From Onchocerca volvulus (taxonomy: Eukaryota > Nematoda > Chromadorea > Rhabditida > Onchocercidae), in NCBI GenBank assembly GCA_000499405.2, contig HG738139.1:9014616-9078615 (forward strand): DNA of 64,000 bases, in the 5' to 3' direction. A model generated the notes under the pieces. It ran no database searches, had not been told where the DNA came from, and was given only the letters and a program-made list of their open reading frames with translations. The number at the start of each line of letters is the position of its first letter. Within the stretch, counting starts at the first letter, position 1. Positions 52,509 through 64,000 of the stretch are shown here, piece after piece. The translations under genes and the position numbers were made by a program.

Positions 52509-53464
52509 ATGCAGGCTGATCTTTCGTACTATTCACACACTATTGAGTGTAATTTTTTGATTGAACGCCTGCAGCGTTGTTATACTGATCATCCCATTGG
52601 TTAGCTTTCAGGCTCATTTCTTTAAATTTATTATCAAATTTTCTTTTTGATTTACGTTAAAAAATTAGACTCAAATATTTAGTTTTCAATATTCCAACTT
52701 TCAGGAAAATTTTTTGCCTATTGTGATAAAGAGGCAAATGATGTCGCCCTCTGTTGTCACGCGGAACGAGTTCTAAAAAGGTTTCATTTTAGACGAATCA
52801 GTTTTTTTTCACTGTTTTTTATATAGCATTATGGTCGATATTTCTGAATCTTATGAATGTTTTCTGTACTTTCTGGATTAATTGATGCTTTTTCTTTTCA
52901 AGGAAAAATAATCCACGATATGCTCCAAGACCAGAGGAAAGTCCATGTTTGCCAGAGAGTTCATATACGCCTACTCTCAAGAAGCTGAAAGAAGAAGGTG
53001 TACTTATCATTAGACCAGAAGGTATGTTTATTATTTCACTTATTTTTTGTTTTTAAAAATCTTCTTACATTACAAAAATTATAAGTTGAGATGTGATATT
53101 GGTGATTATCTCGAGTAGAATAGATAAAAGTGAAAGAAGCAAAAAAATTTCATAAAATATATAAATTACTTTATTTCAATACAAATAGCAATGAATAATT
53201 CGGAGCAACAATATGAGCAAGATATGATTATATTTCTGAGGTTAATTCTACAATCATTCTGTTTTTTATATCTCCTACACAAAAAATATTTGAAGACGAA
53301 ATAATATTAAAGATTCAGGCGCATGCTTTCCTTATTTTCTTTCATGCTGGAATGCCACAAAACAGTAGTGTAACAAGTGCATTACAATAAATGAACCATC
53401 AAATTAGAATGGTTTTATTCTTATTATTCCTATTACAGATTGTGAGCAGCGACGCTTTCGGTGA
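52509..53464 (+). CDS. CMC2: CMC2, twin-CX9C mitochondrial (COX) assembly factor
   Basis: Small intermembrane-space protein needed for cytochrome c oxidase biogenesis and imported by the MIA40 disulfide relay (family knowledge). Four exons join in phase: 52509-52599, 52705-52780, 52903-53021 and 53439-53464, giving 103 aa. The two CX9C motifs are C14-C24 (ECNFLIERLQRC) and C37-C47 (YCDKEANDVALC), joined by a short loop with the family-typical KFF. The N-terminus MQADLSYYSHTIECN matches CMC2 (M-x-x-DLS...H-T-x-EC). There is no cleavable presequence, as expected. The C-terminal region (about 53-103) is longer than in the roughly 80-residue human protein. The start is fixed by the nearby trans-splice acceptor. 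Two introns use weaker donors (GTTAGC, GTTTCA). Confidence 0.93.
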
Positions 53465-56400
53465 TCAGTTCCATTACTAGCAATTACTTGAAAAAAGGTG
53501 CTAAGGAAATTATGGAAAATGACACAAACTATAAAACAGCAGTATTTTGTGTTGATTTATATACTTTCCTTTAGAATTTCTCATGAGGTTATTCCCTTTG
53601 AAAACTTTTGTTTAGAATGTATGCTTGTTCCTATCTTGAATTTTAGAATAATTTTTAACAATTGTTTATATGAAAAGAGAATATTCCCATATTCTCGAAT
53701 TTTCCAAAGTTAGTTGATAGATTAACAAATATTTTTCTTTTTCTGTGTACTAATTCATATTTTTAAATCAGAAGCACAGATTATTTAAGAATTACTGAAG
53801 TCGTTTAAAAAATTTTGTCATGTTTTAGAATTTGAAATCACTCCCTGTTAATCATTATATCAAAAAACTGATGTCCTAACTTTATCATATATATATGTCT
53901 TGTGTCTTAATGAGATGTATCAAACATATTACTACTGAATTTTAACTTTTTGTTTTCTGTTAAAAAAATAAGAGTAGGATTTTTGATAAAATTGATAATA
54001 TTTCATTGAAAAGATTGTTTCAAATGAGTGTTACACATAAGGACAGTTGTAATAAAAGTTTTAAAAAAAATATAATTAATTATAACGACAGTTTATTACA
54101 CATTTACCATTGTATTTCTTCTCTTCCGTAGTCGAAGTTTGTAAGACGAAAGGAGGATGAAATAGATTCCTACCAATGACTTAAATTTCTTCATACGCTT
54201 CTTTATGTTAATAGTTTTTATGATTTTAATTTAAACATTTGAAAATCTAAAAGTGAAAATTTTTTCTGATTCATTATTTCTTACTCACTTATCAGACTTT
54301 TGAAAATTAAGTCTATTCTGATTTAATTTTCAAAAGCCTTTGACGAATTCCAAGTAGCAGAATAACATGTATGAAATACAACAGGTTGATTAAATCAATT
54401 GCTTTTTTTTGCTAAAAGTAAATACAAACTTTAAATTCTTTCGTCTTTGTCCACTGCCATCACTTTTTTAACTGTTGTCATTTTACATAGCCTGAAATCC
54501 AAAAATAATTATAAGTAATTTAATCACCCAACTGGATATTCAGGCAATAGAATGCTTCGTAGTTTGACTTGTTGTACATGGATTTTATCTTCTTTAAGTA
54601 AGCTATTCTGACTCCACCTTTGCTAATAAAAGACTTTTAAACATTCCAAATCATACATTACAACACATTGCAAGATGAAGCATATCATTTTCAATAAATA
54701 ATAATGTCATTAACATATTAATAATTTATTGGAGACTGACTTTACTGATAAGAGTCTACGAGAAAAAATCATAAAAAATATTCAGAAATCAATGAAAAAG
54801 TCATTATCTTTTTTTATCGTTATTCCTATTTTAATATGGAATGGAAATTTGTGGAAATGATCATTGTGGACCGTATACTGAATATAAGCCCCATAAGAGT
54901 GGATACTTTTGGGAAATTGTGGTTGACTGATGAATGATTAGAACAGAATTATTTTGAAAGGAAACATTCCCTCAAAAATATTAATATCTTTCGTTATTTC
55001 CTTCCTTTTAAATAATTCTGAAAGAAGTTCGCAAAAGTTCTAAAACTTGGCCAACAGAAAAAAAGTACTGGCTGCAATACTGATTGTCACAGAATGCCTT
55101 GTTAGAAGCAAGCATTATAGCAATGTTAGTATCAATTTTTTTTGAAAATTCTGTCTTTCTTTCGTTCTGCTTATCGTTTTAAATTTTAAATAAATAATAA
55201 CATCGAATCATTAGATTTGTTACATTTATACTTGCAAATGAGGAGAGTATATTTCTTCGTTTTAGCTAATTGTTTCATTTATTCTTACCTGAAGTAGGTT
55301 TCTATGACAATTATCGACATTTACACAATCCAGCAAGATCACGATTTGAATTTTTTATTATCATATCTTACAATGTTCACTTAACTTTAGTTGTATTTAT
55401 TTGCATCTCGCTTACTGTTTTGCGAATTTTTACTTTTGTTTGCTTTTTATTTTGAGAAAGAGATGAATATCCATTATTTTGGGTTATTTTTCCAGTTGGT
55501 TTGATAAGTGTTTTAGGGAATTCGAATTATTAGATACGATTGAAATTATTGCCTTTTCAGTTCCGATAATTTTCTATACAATAATTTTCATTTTTTATTG
55601 CTATGCAAGAATAAATTTCACTCACATCTATGATAAATTGTGATTATAATTATTTCTTTCCCATTAATGAATCTTTTTATGAATTTGATATTTTTTAACT
55701 ATAAAAAAATTAGACAATTCATTTATGATCGAAATCTATAGCTTTTTCGTTCTTCTATTTTCTAGAGCTGAAATGCCCATAATTAATAATTTAAATTCGT
55801 TACTTGCTGCAAAAGTTATAAATATTTAATCAAAATTGTTGATTTATTCTGCAAATTTTCTAGTTTTTATTGGAAAATTCTTTTGCTAAATATCTTTTGT
55901 AAAAGTCAACATTATATTACATTTAAATAATTTCATTGTTGCAATATATTTTTTTGTTTTTGTTTTTTCTATTTCAATTTTGTTTTATTTTCTCTACAAC
56001 ATATATATGTAATCATATATAAAATAAATGAATCTTGGTCGTCGAAGTGTAAATATAATAACTAACACCTGTACTTCATTCCGTTGAAGGTGACATTTGA
56101 AATCTAATCTCAAATTCAACCGTAGAAATAAGCAAGACAAACCTTGTGCATTTTATTCATAATTAAGTTTTGGATTGAAATTAAAATCCGTTGCGAAATT
56201 AATGAAATGATCGCCACTTCTCATTATCGTTTTTAAATTCTAATCGAATTTTCAAGCTCTGGAACTTCTTTTTCTTCATATATTTGATTTTTCATTTCTT
56301 AAATTTCGAATTTCATGTGGGATAAAAATCATCCCCGAAAAAGTTTTTTCCTATTTATATCATAAAGGAATCACTATTAATTTATAAATGGTGTTATAAA

Positions 56401-58918
56401 ATTAAATATTTAAATTCTTCCAAATGATAAACGTAAGGATTTTTTTTTGATAATTCTATTCTATTTCTGATTTCAAGTACCGTATTCATTGTTTGACTTG
56501 GACTGAAATTTCAAGACTTTATTAGGCAAATATTGAAATAGATTTCACTCGAAATAAAATTAAATGCAGTCCATAACATCCGAAATTTGCTTTTTTTTAG
56601 AGAATATAGTTGAGAGCATTGTAAACATGACGAAGTATTCGGATGTGGTAGTGAGAATGAAAATAAACTGGATATGTTTGCTATAACATATCGATTAGAG
56701 TATATCATGAAGATCAACTATTGTTGGATTAATAAGACAAGAACTGAATAATTGAAATTTTATTTGTGATGATAGAAATATTGTATTTTGTTCTTTGGCT
56801 ACATTAATAAGTCGTGCATCGTCAATATCATGACTACATTTATGAAAACTTAAATTTCTAAGTCATATTAAAAGATGGATCAAAAATTGATCCAAAATTA
56901 AAACGAGATGATGTAATATGCATGGAAAAAATATGAAGATTGAATGAATTTTTCAGGAGGAATGAAAAACAGAACAGCAGAATGTCATTCAAAAATTTCA
57001 ATGCCAAAAACAAATCCAAGATTGATAGTTTAAGCTTTTCTTTGCAATTTTATGTGTAAATATCAGATAAAGCATAATGAATTCTCATTATTTCACGAAT
57101 AATTCCAAAAATGCGTTAAGTTGACATTAAGTTTATTAATTTTTATTCATTTATTAATTGCATTTACTTACTTGGAATATTGAATCCATCTCCAAAAATT
57201 CTATCTAAAAAATAATCTAATTGTTAGCTGTGTTAATTGTCAGATAAGCTGATTAATAAGCTAATTGTTAGATTAGAAAAGATCAGATAATTAGCACAAT
57301 ATCTGGAATTCATCAATTTCATAGCACTGCAACAAAGAAGTGTGATAAATTCCGGACAATCATATGATTTCCGGAACATCAGTTAGGAATCGTTTGGGTG
57401 AATAATCAGGCACGCTGCAAGAAAAAGGATACTTCGCTGAAATGAATATATACTATTAAAGCATTATTTGATAAGTTGGATGTTGTGGAAATTACTACTG
57501 CTATAAATCAGTGATAAGTTATCGGAAAGTAAATTTAATTAATAAAATTGAATTTGCGCACAATTAATGAATGACAGCAGTAAAGTTAGCTTACGCTTTA
57601 CTTGCATCGTTTTTTTCTTTTTTCCATTTCATTAGGTGTAATGTTCGTTGCCACTTGTTTTCATTTCATACTTCTCTGTGACAGGTGACAGTCACCATCG
57701 TCGTTGTCCATCGATACGATACGATCGGTCCTTATAGTTTCGTATTATGCCGAATCGTTGAAATGACCCGTGCAGGAGCGATTGCAGGATGAGATCGCTT
57801 TGCCAGATACCGACAACTGAAACAACTCTCTTCCAGAAATCTCTGTGCTACTCCGAACTATTAAAAGAAGCCTTCACATTGCACATTCTATGTTGCACAT
57901 CGTGCAAAATGTGCAGATTGTCTGTCTGGTCGAAAGGCCATTTCTCTTGCTTCTCCTATCCCATCCTAAATCTTAGCTTCATTGTTGACCTAACAATCTT
58001 CAAGACTCTAGTGGAAAGTGTCTGCGTGCGTGCGTGCGTGCATGATGCATGATGCACGCACACAGAAGAGCAGAGGGGGAGCGGAATCGATCGTTGAAGA
58101 ATTGCTGCAAGAAGGTGCAAGAGGTGCAGAGTTAATGGATTCTTGGTAGTGCATTACGTGGGCCAGCGTTCTGTTAAAGCTTTGGATGGGATGAGTCGTC
58201 ATGGCAAAATAAAAGTAGAAGTTAAATGAAGACAGGGGAATGATGTCTTCTGATATATCATTTATCAGTTGTTATCAGTGCCCTATTAATCCGTTATATT
58301 CCGAAAGAACGTCGTTGAAATTGCGTCGATTTCGACAACAGCTTCGATTTGGAGAACTTTCACACAGTATTAGTTCTTGCTTAATTATCTTGCCGGCAAA
58401 TAGATTTCTAATGCCTTCAGGCTTGATTTGAAATATGAAATGATGCTTGACATTCCAACTCTTAGCTTGATTTGATAAACATGCTAATCGGTGCTGTGAT
58501 CTTTTGATCCTTCAGAGATTTTGCAGAAAATTTTAGAAATTTAATTGATGTGCGGAAGAGAATCTTCGATTGATGTATGCTGCGTTTCATCAGTGATTCT
58601 CATTGAATGCTTCCTGCTAAACTCACTATCATAACTAAACTACACTGTTCAGGAAAGCATTTTATGCGATGGTCATACTTTGCAAAGTTTTAATCATCGC
58701 TTTTTTGTTCTTAATAACTTTGCTTTCACTCTTTTTCTGCTGTTTTATTGTTCGTCTCATGTAATCATATCGTTTTTACAATTCACTCACGTAAAATGTT
58801 CGCAGAATTTTAATCGAATTTCTGCAGTTCTGTTTTATAGCTGGCTCAGAAGTGGTATCAGTGAATCTTCGTTCCCAGCTTTGGGACCATTTTTGTGCGG
58901 CGTGGCATAAGTTACAAA
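53465..58918. other. Intergenic DNA between CMC2 and UNC-16
   Basis: AT-rich with no gene seen, becoming less AT-rich from about 57600. That part includes a CGTG repeat with an inverted repeat at 58035-58060 and is the likely promoter or 5' UTR region of unc-16. The ATG at 58919 has no adjacent TTTCAG, so non-coding 5' exons may lie here. Confidence 0.4.
58023..58060. repeat. CGTG tetranucleotide tract with inverted repeat
   Basis: (TGCG)n is followed by TGCGTGCAT (58035-58043) and its complement ATGCACGCA (58052-58060) around an 8-nt loop that is itself palindromic. Confidence 0.7.
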
Positions 58919-61900
58919 ATGATGGAAATCACTCAAAATAGCAGTGCGATGCATTCATCCACTAACAGCAGTAGCAGTGAAGTATGTTCATAATTTTTCC
59001 TTTTCCTCGAATGTATTTTACTGTATGTAGTAGTGTATGCGGGGATAAGATTTCAGATTGAAGTTGGGAGGATTTCTCCAAATATTCGCAATGTTTGGGA
59101 AATAGCAAGCAGCATTGATAAATTTCATATGTATTTCATCGTTAAAAATGAATTTCAAAGTTGAGTTTTGATAGTAATGATTTAAAAAAAAAAAGTGCTA
59201 TCACTATGTTGATTATTTAGCAGATGCTTTTTTCTCTCTACCGACTCTTTCATTCCCATCACCTTGTATATGTATATTGTTATTGACATTAAGCATATTA
59301 TTTTGATCAATAATTATCATTTAAAAGCACTTCGATCAAAATGTCATCTTTTATTCTTATCAGAACTTTTTTTGCTGTTTTCCTTGCTTTTCATGGAAAT
59401 TCTTCCACTAAGAATGAAAATAGTGGTTGTGTATTTGAGCGATACAGACAGAACCATAAATTAACTTTTATTTGTGACACTCTGTGTATCTCTAACTTGT
59501 TTTGTTCTCCAGATAACATGATTTATAGTCTTTTAACTTTATGTTTACCTGTTTGATGCTGTTCCTTTTCTTTATGCGCAATACATCATCGTGTTACTCT
59601 TCTCCTTCTTTCGGAAAGATAACGTTTGATATTGGCGTCTAATTGACTCAGTTCAATGTATTATGTCACCTGTATACCATTCTTACCTCAAATTCCTGTT
59701 ATGTCTGCTAAAGATGTGCTTTTTTTTTTTTTTTTAATCAATTTTTTTATTTTATTTTTCATGTAACTAGCATTTTTATTTGAATTTCAAATATGTCATA
59801 TCTGTTTGCACAGATTTATTAGAGATACTACATACAATCAATAATCATTTCCTTTTGATTGATAATGAAAGTTTTATGATAGGTAGTATACGGCGCTACT
59901 GGATCAGTTGGTTCGGCAGGTGATGACACTCGCGTTATGTCAGAAAAAGTGCAAATGCTTGCTTCATCGATTTACAAAGAGTTTGAAACTATGATAGAGA
60001 AAAATGGAGAGGACAGTGTCAAAGTAATTGTTTGTTCCCTTGAATGATGCATTATTTTTTGAGAAAATTCGTTTCAGTTTTGTAATGGATTACTACTTCC
60101 AGACTAGAATATAACTTTGATTTTTCCAAAGTTTTGAAAGTTTTTTTAATTAGATTTTTATGATCAGCCAAAAAATTCTGAAGACTTCAGGATTTCGTTC
60201 AGTTAAACTAAAATATTGCAGAATTTGATGCCACTAGTTGTCAATGTACTGGAAAGTTTGGATCTTGCATATCTAGAAAAAGAAGAATGCTCAGTTGATT
60301 TGGAAATGCTTAAGGAAGATAATGAACAATTAATGACACAATATGAAAGAGAAAAACAGCTACGAAGGGCTCAAGATCAGGTAAATTTACTCACCATAAT
60401 TGTGAATTGTTTCTCCAACACGGACTTTTCTTTTTTTTTTTTTTTATGAATTATTGTTGCAACCTTTTCAATCGCAGACAATCGAAAATCTATGATGAAT
60501 ATAAATCAGAATCTTATATGATCCACTAATATATCCTACACCAAGTAGGATTTAATTTTTCAATGGATCATACAGATAGTTTAACGATACTGCTGATTGG
60601 TCATACAAATTATTTAATGGTATAAAGTTTGATTTTTGAATTTTATAGAAATGCTTGGAAATTGAGGACTCACTGGTGGAGCAGAATCGAGAGCTTGAAA
60701 GTAAAATTGAGTCTCTGGAGTCGATAATGAGAATGTTAGAGTTAAAAGCAAAGAATGCATCTGATCATGGTTAGTGTAAAGTCGAAAATTTGTCGAAACT
60801 GTCAAGCTGTTTTCATAAGAGACATGAAAATACATTCCTCTTATATATTTAATTATTAAGTTGTTAATTACTATAAGTTTTTTTAGCTGCGCGATTGGAA
60901 GAACGAGAAGCAGATCAGAAAGCTGAATTTGATAAATTACACGAGAGATATAATATTTTATTGAGAACGCATATTGACCATATGGAAAGAACAAAATATT
61001 TAATGGGAACTGAAAAATTCGAAATGATGCAAAGCATGCCTTTACCTTCACATCATTTAAGAACAAAGTAAGTTTTAATAATGATTTCTGATGAGTCACA
61101 AATTGTTAGTGGCTTTTTAGGCTGAAGATTCATATAGTCAGAAAGCACCTCAGTTCATTTGCACTGCAAGTAGTTACCACTTTCTTATCAAAATCTAGTT
61201 TAGTAGTTTGGAATGAGAATTTATCCATAAGACCGATAATACTCTTGAATTTTACTGAATTGACAAATATAACTTTAAAAGTTATGATTTTGAATAATTG
61301 CTGACAAAGTTAGTTTCATTAAAACTTCTCCAGAAATTTTGTCTGTTTTATTCCCCATGTACTAGTACTTGAGCATCTCTGAAAAATTCTTCAGTTGAAG
61401 AATTTTTTATAACTGGAAATAATTTTAATCAATATCTACCATCATCTTCAATGAATGAGTTGTTGTAAGTCCCGAAATACTATTATCTTTCTTCTGGTGC
61501 TTTAGCTGATTAACTTATAGTCTAATTTTAATGCATTTACGCCATACTTCTTTTTTATTTCATTTATCTTGATTTTCTTTGCTGTTATAAAAGCGAAAAA
61601 GAGAATTTGTCATGAAATAACTGTCAAAAGAAAAAAAAAAAGGATTTGGTGTCTTGTTTTTTTTCTCAGCTCTTAATTATTTATTTCACTTATGCTTTGA
61701 ATGTTGATTGTGCTTGGGGCTTGCATAAATGGGTCTCCATTTTTTATTTTACATCTGACAAACCTAATTATTTCATATTAGAGTTAGATTTATCAACGAA
61801 AGATAAAAACTTTAGAAACTTATAATTTAGTTCGAAATGATCCTCTGATCAGTCAATGGATAGATATTTTAGAAGCTTTGTCAGAAAATAAGTTAAGAAG

Positions 61901-63462
61901 ATGCACTTCATGTTTTAATTTATTGTTATCACGGTTATTGTTTAGAAATAAGATAAGTATAAGCACATAAATTAAACACATTACTTTTAAAAAATATTTT
62001 GGGATCTTGCTTCTTGAAATATAAAATTGCAACGGCTTAGAAACTTACTGCATCATTTTGAACTCAAAGTAATGGACTTTTGCTGTATTTATTCATTTTT
62101 TTTCGGAATGCATTACATTTTTGCTATATATTAGTAAATTAAATAATTGACTCTTGTTGTCTTTTCCAAATCAATAAATGAACTGAGAAAATGGGATTTA
62201 GAAACAAGATTTTTCCATTTCCGTGTCATAATAATAGTCTATCATTTTCAGATTGGGAATGGGAATGGCCGCTTCAGTAGATGCAAGCACGATTCGGGGT
62301 GTATCTGATTTAATAAGTGCTCATATGTCGCAAAGTACTACACTTGACGTCAATCTTGCCAATCATATCAGCAGCGAATGTAATACTTTTAAAATCAAAA
62401 AATGATTTCTCTATAATATTTACTTCCATTTTTAGAAAAATGATTCTCAAAATAGTTGAGAAAAGATTTTGATGGAAATAAAAAATTGCTGTCAGAGAGC
62501 AGATTCACTTTTTTGAAGACAGTGGTTTTTTACAGCTGATTGGCATGACGAATTTGGCCAGAATGCCTCTGATATATTACAGTCACCTCGTGATTATTCA
62601 TCTTCAGCCGCGGAATCGCCGCGTGAAGCACCTCTCCCAATTTCTGATAACACTGTTCAACCTTCCACATCTATTCCAGCATCTGTTGCATCGTAAGTCT
62701 AATTCATTTTGCGAATGTTGTGTTTTCTTGTTCCACTTTTTGAGAGACAGTTTAGTAGAACTAAACTGATGAAGCATTGATCGAGTGGGCGCAAGTTATT
62801 TAAAAAAGACTAATTTTTTAATCGTTAAAGCATTCTTTTCAGTTCATTCGTTAATGATATTGTCGTAATTTAACTATTAACTATCTTAATCTGGCAACGT
62901 GTAACAGTGTCATTCAACTTATTCCGAATTTCTAGAAATAATCTCACCATGTTTGGCATTACCTAGCTTTCATCTATTTTATCCAAAAATAAGATATTCA
63001 GAGGAGACTCGTGAGAGAAATACAAAATTTAATTTGATTTTTCCAAGATTTTTTTGTAAAGACTCGCTTTGCGAACTTTTCTTTAAAGTATTGCATTCAT
63101 TGAAACTTCTTTATCTATTGAATAAATTTTTATAGAACCAACGATGCTGTGGATTCTCTTGGCGCAGATCTTACAGGTATTTCCGCAGTTTTATTTGATT
63201 TTCACTCTTTAATTTAATTTATGCAAATTGATTTAAACATATTGCTTTGATTTTTATTGAACTTATACTTCGTTCTTGGAACCATTATCATCGTAACTAT
63301 GATTTCAAAGAATTGATTGGGATGTTCTAAAAAAAAGTTAAAAGAGATATCTATGAATCAAAGATTTGTTTTTATCTTTTGAACTTCTTTTCAATAGAAA
63401 TTTGAAAAGAGGTGTTTCTTCTACAGGTGCACTTGTTGATCCGGCCGAATTTGCTTCCGCGG
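58919..63462 (+). CDS. unc-16: JNK-interacting protein 3/4 (UNC-16, Sunday driver), 5' portion
   Basis: Scaffold linking kinesin-1/dynein and the JNK cascade in axonal transport (family knowledge). Nine exons join in phase: 58919-58981, 59883-60023, 60222-60380, 60649-60769, 60887-61067, 62252-62379, 62536-62692, 63136-63176 and 63427-63462, giving about 342 residues before the right edge; the family is usually over 1,000 aa. The N-terminal RH1 domain (about residues 40-121) is clear: VMSEKVQMLASSIYKEFE, LMPLVVNVLESLD and LKEDNEQLMTQYEREK. It runs into a long coiled coil (ESIMRMLELKAKNASDH, RLEEREADQKAEFDKLHERY, THIDHMERTKYLMG). A Ser/Pro-rich linker follows from about 225. The second JIP coiled coil (leucine zipper), RH2 and WD40-like parts lie beyond the window. 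Either of two adjacent ATGs (58919, 58922) may start translation. Confidence 0.95.
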
Positions 63463-64000
63463 GTAATCCTTCTACTTCCAAAATATTTAATTATCACGCT
63501 AGCATTGTGTGATTTTTGCTAAGATTATTTCAAAGCTACTACTAAAACATCTTAGTGGCACTCTTTTTATTTCCTATCTAACAGCAGCGAACACCATTTC
63601 ATGCAACTTTTTGATTGTAATATGTGTCACTGCAATTATTTGGTTGTCACCAATCATGGAACATCATCTAATACGAAATAACTCCATTTGCGAAGTCAAT
63701 CACAGACGACGAAATGGTGGAAAAGATCAGGAGACATATATTTGGATATCTTTATTAATCTCATGAAATTATTAATCTCCATGAGATTATCTCCTCATTA
63801 GTTCTGTCAGGAATACTAGATGAAATAGTTTTGAATGCTTTTATTGGTTATTGATGCATCTTAATGTGATGCTGAATTGACTGAAAATATGTGTCAGAAC
63901 TGAATGGATTATAACTGATGCTATGGATAAGAACAGGATCATTTTTTATCGTCGCACAACGCTAAATGAACTAATTTTTCTAGTGTTGCTAATGACATCT
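63463..64000 (+). other. Intron of unc-16, possible alternative terminal exon
   Basis: After the exon 9 donor (GTAATC, 63463) the normal next exon was not found before the edge. An open segment 63585-63766, after CTAACAG and in phase with exon 9, would add about 60 residues including a hydrophobic run and then stop. It has no JIP3 similarity. Confidence 0.25.

Noticed and set aside
1..64000. CRISPR arrays, rRNA genes, SL RNA genes, telomeric TTAGGC repeats
   Set aside because: Looked for by eye on both strands and not found.

Overview
The window looks like nuclear DNA of a nematode, most likely a clade III/filarial (spirurid) worm. It is strongly AT-rich. Genes are split by introns with GT..AG borders and TTTCAG-type acceptors. 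Several start codons lie a few bases downstream of an unpaired TTTCAG, as expected for spliced-leader trans-splicing. A decayed BEL/Pao retroelement is present. The species assignment is inference. The gene-family calls come from protein motifs rebuilt exon by exon with matching splice phases.

Layout: (1) 206-3471, minus strand: a Polycomb-group RING finger protein (PCGF; mig-32 type) with RING, RAWUL domain, NLS and low-complexity tail; its 3' end may lie beyond the left edge. (2) 3475-30269: about 27 kb with no confident gene, containing AT-rich DNA, three compositionally distinct islands (about 6.9-9.8 kb, 15.0-15.85 kb, 26.05-26.7 kb), simple repeats and nuclear-receptor-like half-sites. 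(3) 30278-34325, plus strand: an eight-exon gene for a Polycomb (Pc/CBX) chromodomain protein with a Pc-type aromatic cage, basic AT-hook-like segments and a C-terminal Pc-box-like motif. (4) 34326-42731: gene-poor, with two isolated exon-like ORFs and a striking 62-nt hairpin. (5) 42732-44054, plus: a three-exon gene of unknown function. (6) 48.36-51.35 kb, minus: a broken BEL/Pao element (gag zinc knuckles, protease, reverse transcriptase, RNase H and a remnant before integrase). (7) 52509-53464, plus: CMC2, a twin-CX9C mitochondrial assembly factor. (8) 58919-63462 and onward, plus: the 5' third of a JIP3/UNC-16 JNK-interacting scaffold, running off the right edge.

The most notable result is the first pair. 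A PCGF and a true Pc/CBX-like protein, both PRC1 subunits, lie head to head with only a gene desert between them. C. elegans is generally described as having RING-type PRC1 proteins (MIG-32, SPAT-3) but no clear Pc/CBX orthologue, so a Pc-like protein with both a chromodomain and a Pc-box-like tail suggests a more complete PRC1 in this nematode lineage. CMC2 (respiratory-chain assembly) and UNC-16 (axonal transport/JNK scaffold) are housekeeping or neuronal genes with no obvious link to the Polycomb pair.
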